Of a stretch of 64,000 nucleotides of DNA, positions 1 through 6,870 are shown one piece after another. The stretch lies in NCBI RefSeq assembly GCF_003952185.1, contig NZ_RXFS01000007.1:1-64000 (forward strand), read 5' to 3'. Origin of the DNA: Variovorax sp. 679. GTDB taxonomy: Bacteria; Pseudomonadota; Gammaproteobacteria; Burkholderiales; Burkholderiaceae_C. The number at the start of each line of letters is the position of its first letter. Within the stretch, counting starts at the first letter, position 1. The notes under the pieces were generated by a model that was not told the origin of the DNA, did not search any database, and worked only from the letters and a program-made list of their open reading frames with translations. Both the position numbers and the translations under genes were made by a program.

Positions 1-41
1 CGCGAAGAACTTCGGCTGATCGCTCGAGCGGCTTTTGCCGC

Positions 42-419
42 TCAGTCGTTGATCAGGTTCAGGATGTTCCCGTCAGGGTCCTTGAACCACGCGACCTTCA
101 TGTCGCCCATGACATGGAGGTCGCCCACCAGCTTCGTGTCGGGCATGTCGTAGTGCTCGAAGCGCACGCCCCGGGACTTCAGGGCGTCCACGATGCGCTC
201 GATGTCGCCGTCGACCGACCACGTCACGGCCGTGGCTTGGTTGGTGCCCGCGAATGCCGAGCGGTACACGTTGATGCGCGTGCTGCCGCTGCGGTAGACG
301 ATGACCTCGTCTCCCTCCGCATCGACCTGCGACAGGCCCAGCGTGTCTTCGTAGAAGCGGCGAGCCGCGGCGAGGTCTTTCACCGCCAGGTTGGCCACCG
401 CGTTGATGTTTCCGAGCAT
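42..419 (-). CDS. VOC (glyoxalase/bleomycin-resistance fold) family protein
   Basis: A 125-residue protein of the vicinal oxygen chelate superfamily. It begins MLGNINAVANLAVKDLAAAR, followed by RFYEDTLGL, the usual first beta-alpha-beta unit. It ends with VAWFKDPDGNILNLI, the typical last strand carrying the metal-ligand or fold signature of one-module VOC proteins. The ATG at 419 is preceded by a good AAGGAG six bases upstream, which fixes the start over longer open frames. The family includes lyases, dioxygenases and antibiotic-binding proteins. The substrate cannot be read from the sequence. It stands alone, divergent from the Bug receptor at 672. Confidence 0.88.
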   Translation of the reverse strand: MLGNINAVANLAVKDLAAARRFYEDTLGLSQVDAEGDEVIVYRSGSTRINVYRSAFAGTNQATAVTWSVDGDIERIVDALKSRGVRFEHYDMPDTKLVGDLHVMGDMKVAWFKDPDGNILNLIND

Positions 420-600
420 GCGAGTCTCCTTCCAGACCCGACGTGCCATCGAACGGCGCCGGGCTTGCCAAAAATACTCAACCATGCGGTGCAGTATTCG
501 CGTCGGACGAGGCCCTGTCAAGGCATCGGAAAATGACACCCCGCAAGTCGAGACGTGCCCCATCGCAAATGAAGAAATCCTTCTTATGCGGCTTCCGGCA

Positions 601-621
601 CACTGCACCCCCGGTGCAGTG
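601..621. promoter_or_regulatory. Perfect 9-bp palindrome upstream of the Bug receptor gene
   Basis: CACTGCACC, three C residues, then GGTGCAGTG form a perfect inverted repeat 50 bases before the ATG at 672, in the 252-base divergent spacer. It could be an operator or a 5'-leader hairpin. No T-tract follows, so a terminator is unlikely. Confidence 0.4.
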
Positions 622-671
622 ACGACGGCAACGACTGCAACCCCGAATCGACTCCGACAAAGAGACAACCC

Positions 672-1667
672 ATGATCCGCAGACACCTCGGCAAGCTGGC
701 CACCTCGCTGGCATTCACGCTGGCATTCCCCCTGGCCCTCACGGCCACCGCCCACGCGCAGACCGCGACCTACCCCGCCAAGCCCATCCGCATGGTCGTG
801 CCCTTCCCGCCCGGGGGCGGCACCGACATCCTGGCGCGCCTGGTGGCCCAGAAGCTCACCGAGGTGAACCACTGGACCGTGGTGCCCGACAACCGCGCCG
901 GCGCCGGCGGCACCATCGGCATCGCCGAGGCCGCGCGCGCCGCGCCCACGGGCTACGACATCGTGATGGGCCAGAAGGACAACATGGTCGTCGCGCCCTG
1001 GCTCTACAAGAGCCTGAGCTACAACCCCGTGAAGGACCTGACGGCCGTGGCTCACGTGGCCTACACGCCGGTGGTGATCGTCACGCAGGCCAACTCGAAG
1101 TTCAAGACGCTCGACGACGTGGTGAAGGCCGCGCGCGCCGCGCCTGACACCGTCACCTACGGCTCGCCCGGCAACGGCACCACCATCCACCTGGCCGGCG
1201 AGATCTTCAATGGCGCCGCCAAGATCAAGATGCGCCACGTGCCCTACAAGGGCTCCAACGCGGCCATGATGGACGTGCTCGCGGGCAACGTCGACCTGAT
1301 GGTGTCGTCGGTGCCCTCGGCCATGGCGCAGATCAAGGCCGGCAAGCTTCGGCCGCTGGCGGTCACGTCGGCCAAGCGCAGCACCTCGCTGCCCGACACG
1401 CCCACCGTGGCCGAGCTGGGCTACAAGGACTTCGACGTGAGCACCTGGTACGGCATCTTCGTGCCGGCGGGCACGCCGAAGGACGTGGTGACGGCACTGA
1501 ATGCCGAAGTCAACAAGCTGCTGGCCACGCCCGAGATGAAGGCGGCCATCATTGCCCAGGGCGCCGAACCGCAGAGCATGACGCCCGAGCAGTTCGGCAA
1601 GCTGCTGAAGACCGACTACGAGAAGTGGAAGGGCATCGTGCAAGCCTCGGGCGCGACAATCGAATAA
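672..1667 (+). CDS. Bug/TctC-family periplasmic solute-binding receptor
   Basis: A 331-residue extracytoplasmic receptor of the Bordetella uptake gene (Bug)/TctC family. These proteins bind carboxylates or related small acids for tripartite tricarboxylate transporters, or act as sensors. The N-terminus is a Sec signal peptide with a hydrophobic core and cleavage probably after TAHAQ (about residue 30). Family landmarks are YPAKPIRMVVPFPPGGGTDI, DNRAGAGGTIG, YGSPGNGTTIHLAGE and VPYKGSNAAMMD. The length is normal for the family. No TctA or TctB membrane gene is adjacent, so it is an orphan receptor, as is common in Burkholderiales. The ligand is unknown. Confidence 0.92.
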   Translation: MIRRHLGKLATSLAFTLAFPLALTATAHAQTATYPAKPIRMVVPFPPGGGTDILARLVAQKLTEVNHWTVVPDNRAGAGGTIGIAEAARAAPTGYDIVMGQKDNMVVAPWLYKSLSYNPVKDLTAVAHVAYTPVVIVTQANSKFKTLDDVVKAARAAPDTVTYGSPGNGTTIHLAGEIFNGAAKIKMRHVPYKGSNAAMMDVLAGNVDLMVSSVPSAMAQIKAGKLRPLAVTSAKRSTSLPDTPTVAELGYKDFDVSTWYGIFVPAGTPKDVVTALNAEVNKLLATPEMKAAIIAQGAEPQSMTPEQFGKLLKTDYEKWKGIVQASGATIE

Positions 1668-1727
1668 GGCCACGCGCCGCAGAATGGTGTCCCCAGAACA
1701 GGCCGCAGCGACGGCGCGGAGACACCG

Positions 1728-2735
1728 ATGGTTCCTTCCCTTTCCCTGAAGACGGCCGCCCTGGCGGCGGCTGTCGCCCTCGTCCAGGGCTGCGCCCAGA
1801 CGCCTGCGCAGAAGCCCTCCGACACGACCGTCGCCGCTCACGTCGCGGCAGCCACGAAGGCCGCGGGCACCGACCTCGGGCCGCTGCTCTCGCTGTGCAA
1901 GCCCGCTCCCGCCACGCGACCGCCGCAGGAGGAGCTCGACAAGGGCCTCCCGCTGCTCATCAACAAGCCCGCGCCGCCGCCCGCCAGGGCCTTCGACAAC
2001 CTCTACTTCGTGGGTGCCGACTGGGTCAGCGCCTGGGCCATCAAGACATCGGACGGCATCATCCTCATCGATGCGCTCAACAACCAGGTGGAAGCCGCCG
2101 CGCTGATCGAAGGCGGCATGCGCAAGCTGGGCCTCGACCCGGCGCAGATCAGGTACGTGATCGTCACGCACGGCCACGGCGACCACTACGGCGGTGCGCC
2201 GTACCTCGCGCAGAAGTACCGGGCGCGCGTGGTGATGAGCGATCTCGACTGGACCATGACCGAGACGAAGCTGGAGTTCGCCACGCCCATCTGGGGCGCG
2301 CCGCCCAAGCGAGACATCTCGGTGAAGGACGGCGACCGCGTCACCCTGGGCGACACCACCGTCACGCTCTACCTCACGCCGGGCCACACCATGGGCACGC
2401 TCTCGCCGGTGTTCGACGTGAGCGAGAACGGCAGGAAGCATCGCGCCATGCTCTGGGGTGGCACGGGCTTCAACTTCGGCAAGGACGTGCCGCGGCTGGA
2501 CAGCTACATCGCGTCCACGAAGCGCATGGACTCGCGGGTGAAGGCGCAGAACGTCGACGTGATGCTGTCGAACCATTCGAACGTCGACAGCTCGCAGGCC
2601 AAGATGGCCGCACTGCGGCAGCAGCCCGCTGGCGCCCCGAATCCCTTCGTGATGGGCACGCCCACGGTGGAACGCGCATTGAACGTGATGGGCGAATGCG
2701 CGCAGGCTCAGCGCGACAGGTTCGCGATGCAGTGA
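1728..2735 (+). CDS. Subclass B3-like metallo-beta-lactamase fold hydrolase, probable lipoprotein
   Basis: A 335-residue MBL-fold zinc hydrolase. The zinc motif HGHGDH spans residues 148-153, a third ligand is H220 in TPGHTMGTLS, and H283 in LSNHSN sits where B3 enzymes carry their last histidine. The spacing resembles subclass B3 beta-lactamases, with the family-like run IDALNNQVEAA before the active site. The N-terminus is hydrophobic and has a possible lipobox VQGC (Cys22), suggesting an envelope lipoprotein. It lies 60 bases after the Bug receptor gene on the same strand and may be co-transcribed. Whether it hydrolyses beta-lactams or another cyclic amide or ester is not determinable here. 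Confidence 0.85.
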   Translation: MVPSLSLKTAALAAAVALVQGCAQTPAQKPSDTTVAAHVAAATKAAGTDLGPLLSLCKPAPATRPPQEELDKGLPLLINKPAPPPARAFDNLYFVGADWVSAWAIKTSDGIILIDALNNQVEAAALIEGGMRKLGLDPAQIRYVIVTHGHGDHYGGAPYLAQKYRARVVMSDLDWTMTETKLEFATPIWGAPPKRDISVKDGDRVTLGDTTVTLYLTPGHTMGTLSPVFDVSENGRKHRAMLWGGTGFNFGKDVPRLDSYIASTKRMDSRVKAQNVDVMLSNHSNVDSSQAKMAALRQQPAGAPNPFVMGTPTVERALNVMGECAQAQRDRFAMQ

Positions 2736-2744
2736 GCTGAGCGG

Positions 2745-2765
2745 GTGCCGGACTCAGTCCGGCAC
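2745..2765. terminator. Perfect hairpin between convergent genes
   Basis: GTGCCGGAC, TCA, then GTCCGGCAC make a 9-bp GC-rich stem with a 3-base loop, between the convergent genes ending at 2735 and 2754. The loop is exactly the stop codon (TGA) of the minus-strand gene. No clear T-run follows on either strand, so intrinsic termination is possible but unproven. Confidence 0.5.
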
Positions 2766-3011
2766 GAACTTGGCGTTGAAGACGGCGACGTCCGACTCCT
2801 GCTCGAACGTCACCACCTGCCCCATCTTCCCGTCGCTCATGCGGCAGGCCGAGAACAGGCTGTAGCGCCCCGCGAAGCCGAACTCGTCCATCACGATCAG
2901 CGCATAGGGGTAAGGCACGAACACCTGGTGCGCGAACACGATGCGGTGCACGTTGCGCGGCGAGGGAAAGAGCTTGTACTCGCCGGTGTCGATGGCCTGT
3001 GCGGTTGCCAT
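2754..3011 (-). CDS. Small conserved-looking hypothetical protein downstream of an SDR
   Basis: An 85-residue soluble protein starting MATAQAIDTGEYKLFPSPRN, with a core of alternating hydrophobic strands (IVFAHQVFVPY, ALIVMDEFGF). I do not recognise a family. It begins 19 bases after the stop of the SDR gene on the same strand, so the two probably form one transcript. Its final codons lie in the hairpin at 2745-2765. A short beta-rich fold is all that can be inferred. Confidence 0.6.
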   Translation of the reverse strand: MATAQAIDTGEYKLFPSPRNVHRIVFAHQVFVPYPYALIVMDEFGFAGRYSLFSACRMSDGKMGQVVTFEQESDVAVFNAKFVPD

Positions 3012-3030
3012 GGGAATGCTCGCTTTCCGA

Positions 3031-3795
3031 TCAATCCGGATCGCGCACGTCGGCCACGGGCTTCGCGCCGAAGTCCGCGCGCGCCAGGTACTTCAGCACC
3101 TTGGCCGCCGCCGAGGCGGGGCTGTCGAGCATGCCTTCGTTCTTCATCTTCTCGAAGCGCGTGCGGTCCGGAAACTTCTCGGCCGATGCGCCGCGCAACT
3201 GCACCTGCATGTCGGTGTCGATCACGCCCGGCGCGAGCGAGACGATGCGCGCGCCGTTCGGCGCATTCGCCTCCTCGAGCGCCACGGCGCGCGAGAAGTG
3301 GTCCATGCCGGCCTTCGCCGCGCAGTAGGGCGCCTGGCTGCCCATGGCGTTGCGGCCCAGGCCCGAGGAGATGTTCAGCACCTTGCGAGCGCCGCGCCAT
3401 TCGCGCGTGGCGCCGAGGAACGCAGCCGTCAGCAGCATCGGGGCTTCGAGGCCGATGCGCAGGGCCAGCGAGAGCTCTGCTTCCACAGCGCGCGACAGCG
3501 GCGCCGGGTTGCCGACCGTGCCGGCGTTGTTGATGAGCGTGACGCTGTCGAAGCGCTGCGCGTCGACGGTCTTCAGCCAGGCAGACAGGCGCTCGGCTGC
3601 GGCCACGGGGTCGGACAGGTCCTGCTCCCATTGCGTGAGCTCGGCACCGGCGGCCTTTGCCGCTTCGGCCAGCGCCGGGGACTGCTTGCGCGAAATGCCG
3701 ATCACCGTGTGGCCGGCCTGCAGCAGCTGTTCGGCCATGGCCTGGCCCAGGCCGCGCGAGGCGCCGGTGATGAGGGTGAGGTGGGAGGTGGACAT
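3031..3795 (-). CDS. Short-chain dehydrogenase/reductase
   Basis: A 254-residue classical SDR of Rossmann fold. The cofactor loop is TGASRGLGQ (residues 10-18), the structural motif is NNAG (89-92), the active-site Ser lies in NISSGLG (about 143), and the catalytic pair is Y157/K161 in YCAAK. SRK after the second strand suggests NADP preference. I chose the ATG at 3795 because the fold starts immediately after it. Longer in-frame extensions are unconserved-looking leader. It is divergent from hipBA and followed by a small hypothetical gene. Sepiapterin-reductase-like SDRs have similar length and motifs, but the substrate is unknown. Confidence 0.88.
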   Translation of the reverse strand: MSTSHLTLITGASRGLGQAMAEQLLQAGHTVIGISRKQSPALAEAAKAAGAELTQWEQDLSDPVAAAERLSAWLKTVDAQRFDSVTLINNAGTVGNPAPLSRAVEAELSLALRIGLEAPMLLTAAFLGATREWRGARKVLNISSGLGRNAMGSQAPYCAAKAGMDHFSRAVALEEANAPNGARIVSLAPGVIDTDMQVQLRGASAEKFPDRTRFEKMKNEGMLDSPASAAAKVLKYLARADFGAKPVADVRDPD

Positions 3796-3909
3796 GAAGA
3801 TTGCGGTGGAGACAGAAAGAAAGACCGTGAGCTTAGGCGATGTGCAGAGGCTCGGTGGAAGCTGCGGTTGAACCGGCCGCTGTCTCATGAAGCCCGGTAG
3901 CTGTAGCTG

Positions 3910-3941
3910 AAGGACGCGGAAGAGTGTCCTTATAAATGGAC
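3910..3941 (+). promoter_or_regulatory. hipBA promoter/operator with two overlapping inverted repeats
   Basis: Two inverted repeats share one half-site: AAGGAC (3910-3915) with GTCCTT (3926-3931), spacer 10; and GTCC (3926-3929) with GGAC (3938-3941), spacer 8. The second has the layout of the E. coli HipB operator (TATCC-N8-GGATA type, established). A TATAAA at 3931-3936, a good -10 element, lies inside the 8-base spacer, so a bound antitoxin dimer would block RNA polymerase. More TCC/GGA half-sites follow up to 3960. The -35 element is weak. Confidence 0.6.
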
Positions 3942-3963
3942 AAATTCTTCTTCCATATCCAAA

Positions 3964-4245
3964 ATGTGGCGCATGAAGGACAAAATCCGACTTCCCATCG
4001 AGCTTGGACAGGCCATCCAGCGCGCGCGAAAAGAAGGCCGCCTGAAGGCGACCGACATCGCCTCGCGTTCAGGCCGCGCGCGCAACGTTCTCTACCGCCT
4101 GGAACGAGGGGAAGACATCACCCTCGCCTCGCTCTTCGACATCCTGCGCGCCATGGATCTCACGATCCGTCTGGAGCGTCTGGGCATGCCGACGCTGGAG
4201 GAAGTCACGGAGCGCTTCGGACAGGATGACGACGATGCTTCCTGA
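3964..4245 (+). CDS. hipB: HipB-type XRE antitoxin
   Basis: A 93-residue DNA-binding antitoxin. The XRE helix-turn-helix runs from ELGQAIQRARKEGRLKATD to LASLFDILRAMDL, with the recognition-helix region SRSGRARNVLYRLERGED. The acidic C-terminus (FGQDDDDAS) is the usual flexible tail contacting the kinase. The start may be 3964 or the in-frame ATG at 3973 (MKDKIRLP); neither has a clear ribosome site. It overlaps the toxin gene by about 20 bases, in the antitoxin-first order normal for hipBA. It is expected to repress its own operon at the palindromes at 3910-3941. Confidence 0.88.
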   Translation: MWRMKDKIRLPIELGQAIQRARKEGRLKATDIASRSGRARNVLYRLERGEDITLASLFDILRAMDLTIRLERLGMPTLEEVTERFGQDDDDAS

Positions 4246-5455
4246 AAAGATCAAGCAACTCGACGTCGAGATCGCCGGCGCGTCGGCCGGCCAGCTGCTC
4301 AGACACTCGGTCTACGAGTTCCGGTATCTCGACGGCCGTGCGGATCAGCCCTCGGTCGCGCTGCTCATGCCGCCGACCCGGCCGACGTACCAGGACGGTG
4401 ACCTCTTCGCAGTCATGGATCAGAACCTGCCCGAAGGCGACCTGTACCTGCGCCTGCGGGCGATGTTTCCCAAGCAGCAGCTCACGCCGATGCACCTGCT
4501 CGCAGTGGTCGGGGCCAACGGCATCGGACGGCTGGGCTTCCGGCTGCCGGGGGCGCAGCCACTCGCGGCGCCTCGGATCATCGACCGCAAGACCTTGCTA
4601 GGGACCCGCTACACGCCCGAGGTGTTCGACGAGCTGGTAAGGGCGTACCTGAGCACGGGCGCAGGCATTGCCGGCATGCAGCCGAAGATCATGGTGCCGG
4701 ATCGGGTCACCCTCCCGGTGCCCACGATCATCGTGAAGGCCGCCGCACCGTCCTATCCGGGCCTGTCGGCCAACGAGTTCATGTGCCTGACGGCCGCCGG
4801 CCACGCCGGCATCGAGACGCCCACGTTCGACCTCTCGGACGATGGGCAACTGCTGCTGGTCGACCGGTTCGACATCGCGGCGGACGGATCTCGCATCGGT
4901 TTCGAGGACATCGCGGCGTTGATGAACCTTCGGGTTCGCGACATCCAATCCGATCGGAAATACCACGGGAGCTACCAGCGCATCGCCGAGCTGATGCAGT
5001 ACCTTCAACTGCCCAGCGAAAACCTCGAGCGCTTCTTCGAGCAGGTGGCATTCAGCGTGATGGTGCGCAACGGCGACGGCCACCTCAAGAACTACGGCTT
5101 GCTCTACACCTCGACGGCGGACTGCCGCCTGGCGCCGATGTTCGATGTGGTGACCACCGCGATCTACAGGTACACGCGCTATGAAGGCGGGCCCGAGCTG
5201 GAAGATCGCACACTGGCGCTCAAGCTCTTCGCCGGCAAGGGCCACACGAAAGCCTATCCGACTACCGAGGAACTGCTGCTGTTCGGCAGCAAGGTATGCG
5301 GGGTCGCAAAGCCCGCGCTCGTTCTCGCGCGCATCGCCGAGGGGATGCGCAAGACGCTGGACCAGGCGGGCCGTGACCAGCGAATCCCGAAAGACCTGCT
5401 GGAGAAGATGCGAGACACGTGGGCCGACGGGGTGATCTACGCCAAGGCGCGGTAG
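4226..5455 (+). CDS. hipA: HipA-family serine/threonine kinase toxin
   Basis: A 409-residue HipA-like kinase toxin. E. coli HipA phosphorylates glutamyl-tRNA synthetase and induces persistence (established); the target here is unknown. It has an N-terminal Couple_hipA-like domain (about 1-110), a flexible glycine loop TGAGIAGMQPK (144-154), the ATP lysine K171 in IIVKAA, the catalytic loop RNGDGHLKN with D284 and N289, and the metal Asp D307 in PMFDVV. Aligned by eye, the inhibitory autophosphorylation Ser150 of E. coli HipA is replaced by Gly147. The alternative start is ATG 4235 (MLPEKIKQ). It is translationally coupled to hipB. Confidence 0.88.
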   Translation: MTTMLPEKIKQLDVEIAGASAGQLLRHSVYEFRYLDGRADQPSVALLMPPTRPTYQDGDLFAVMDQNLPEGDLYLRLRAMFPKQQLTPMHLLAVVGANGIGRLGFRLPGAQPLAAPRIIDRKTLLGTRYTPEVFDELVRAYLSTGAGIAGMQPKIMVPDRVTLPVPTIIVKAAAPSYPGLSANEFMCLTAAGHAGIETPTFDLSDDGQLLLVDRFDIAADGSRIGFEDIAALMNLRVRDIQSDRKYHGSYQRIAELMQYLQLPSENLERFFEQVAFSVMVRNGDGHLKNYGLLYTSTADCRLAPMFDVVTTAIYRYTRYEGGPELEDRTLALKLFAGKGHTKAYPTTEELLLFGSKVCGVAKPALVLARIAEGMRKTLDQAGRDQRIPKDLLEKMRDTWADGVIYAKAR

Positions 5456-5487
5456 ATCTCCGGATGCATCGGGCTCGCCTGTTCGAA

Positions 5488-5502
5488 CACCGGAAGCCGG
5501 TG
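5488..5502. terminator. Small GC-rich hairpin between hipA and a convergent gene
   Basis: CACCGG, AAG, then CCGGTG form a 6-bp stem with a 3-base loop, between convergent stops at 5455 and 5540. There is no T-tract, so this is only a weak bidirectional terminator candidate. Confidence 0.3.
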
Positions 5503-5539
5503 CTGCCAGTCAGTTGTTCGCGGACAAGATCTCCAGCCT

Positions 5540-6010
5540 CTAGCGGAACTGCTTGCGCAGGAAGTTGCGATGCCGCGCGATGTGCTGCATCTGCGCCGGC
5601 GCGACACTGCCGCCCAGGTCGACCTCGTCCGCGCCGTTGAGCACCGCGTTGGCGTTCGCCATCGCACGCGCGACGACTTCTTCCTCGCTCACGCCGAGCT
5701 GCGCCGCAAGGTCGAGCGCCACGCGCCGCATTGCGCGCTGCGAGAGCATCCACATCGCGCCGAAGCGGTCCCACGCGAGCGCGGCCTCTTCCGCCTTCTC
5801 GCGGTCGGCAAGGATCTCGTTGAGCGGCCTGGCCAGCACTTCATTGAGTGCATCGAGCTTTTTCGCCAGCGCCTCGTTGCGCTCGATGGCTTCTTCGAGC
5901 GTCGGGCCGGCGTCTTCCGCCTTCGCCTTCGGAGGAGCCTCGGCCGGCGGAGGGACGAAGGCTGCTTCCGCATTCGCGGGCACCACCAGGAGCTGGTCTT
6001 TGAGGGTCAT
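5540..6010 (-). CDS. Hypothetical acidic, helix-rich protein downstream of a Crp/Fnr gene
   Basis: A 156-residue cytoplasmic protein starting MTLKDQLLVVPANAEAAF. It has a proline/alanine-rich stretch (FVPPPAEAPPKAK), then a charged alpha-helical region from about residue 40 to 130, likely coiled coil. The end is basic (HRNFLRKQFR). No family was recognised. The gene starts 11 bases after the Crp/Fnr regulator stop, so it is almost certainly co-transcribed with it. A role tied to the regulator is inference only. Confidence 0.7.
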   Translation of the reverse strand: MTLKDQLLVVPANAEAAFVPPPAEAPPKAKAEDAGPTLEEAIERNEALAKKLDALNEVLARPLNEILADREKAEEAALAWDRFGAMWMLSQRAMRRVALDLAAQLGVSEEEVVARAMANANAVLNGADEVDLGGSVAPAQMQHIARHRNFLRKQFR

Positions 6011-6021
6011 GTTCTTTCCGT

Positions 6022-6786
6022 TTACGCCGTGGCGCTCTTCTTGTTGTTCGACATCGCGGTCGCGCGCAGGCCCGGCAGGTCGAGCACGCGCAGCCCGCCG
6101 TACTCCACGCGGATCAGGCCCTGCGCCGACAGGCCGTTCAGCGCTTCGTTCACGCGCTGGCGCGAGAGGCCGACCAGGTAGGCCAGCTCCTGCTGCGTGA
6201 TTCGCAGGACTTCGCCCACGCCCGGATACAGCACCGGGTTGAACAACGACACCAGGTTGCGCGCCACCCGCGCGTCGGGGTTGTTGAGCCGGTCGATCTC
6301 CAGCGCCGCGATGAACTGGCCCAGCCGCTCGTTGAGCTGGTTCATCACGAAGCGGTTGAAGCCGATGGAGTGGTCCAGCAGCCAGTGGAAGCTCTCGGTC
6401 GGCAGGCCCGCGATCAGGCTGCGCCGCAGCGCCTGGATGTTGTAGCGGTAGGGCTCGCGCTTCATCACCGTGCCTTCGCCGAACCAGCCGCCCGGCGGCA
6501 CGCCGGTGTAGGTGACGGAGCCGCCGTCGGCGTTGTCGTTGCTCATCTTCAGCAGCCCTTCGACCACGCCGAACCAGTAGGTGGGCGAGCGGCCCACGCG
6601 GCACACCAGGTCGCCGGGTTCGGCCTCGCCGACCACCAGCGCGGCCTCGGCGCGGCGGCGCTCGGCGGGCGTGAGCCTGGGCAGCCAGGGAATGCCTTCG
6701 AGCTCCGCGGCATTGGCGGGGCGCACGCGGTCCCTGATGGACGAACCGCCGAGCGCGCTGTTGTGGTTGGGATTGCCGTGAGGCAT
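6022..6786 (-). CDS. Crp/Fnr-family transcriptional regulator
   Basis: A 254-residue regulator with an N-terminal cyclic-nucleotide-binding-like beta roll (about 40-150, including GGWFGEGTVMKREPYRYNI) and a C-terminal winged HTH (ITQQELAYLVGLSRQRVNEA). No Fnr-type cysteine cluster is visible, so an iron-sulfur sensor is unlikely. The ATG at 6786 is preceded by GGAG. It is divergent from the acyl-CoA ligase and liv cluster, with a perfect palindrome at 6818-6835 between them. It probably controls both directions. The effector is unknown. Confidence 0.88.
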   Translation of the reverse strand: MPHGNPNHNSALGGSSIRDRVRPANAAELEGIPWLPRLTPAERRRAEAALVVGEAEPGDLVCRVGRSPTYWFGVVEGLLKMSNDNADGGSVTYTGVPPGGWFGEGTVMKREPYRYNIQALRRSLIAGLPTESFHWLLDHSIGFNRFVMNQLNERLGQFIAALEIDRLNNPDARVARNLVSLFNPVLYPGVGEVLRITQQELAYLVGLSRQRVNEALNGLSAQGLIRVEYGGLRVLDLPGLRATAMSNNKKSATA

Positions 6787-6817
6787 CGGGAAACTCCGGG
6801 GAGTAGTGTCCCTAGGA

Positions 6818-6835
6818 TTGTCGTTGGAACGACAA
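6818..6835. promoter_or_regulatory. Perfect 18-bp palindrome in the divergent crp/ligase spacer
   Basis: TTGTCGTT, GG, AACGACAA is a perfect 18-bp palindrome midway between the Crp/Fnr start (6786) and the ligase start (6871). Crp/Fnr dimers bind palindromes of this size with TTG..CAA ends, so this is the best operator candidate for the neighbouring regulator. Confidence 0.6.
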
Positions 6836-6870
6836 CCGGGCGTCAAAGTGAGTCCTACGATCCGCCCACT

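Noticed and set aside
42-2576. An 844-codon minus-strand frame covering the VOC gene and the antisense of two plus-strand genes
   Set aside because: Only its last 125 codons are protein-like. The remainder is antisense to the Bug receptor and metallo-hydrolase genes.
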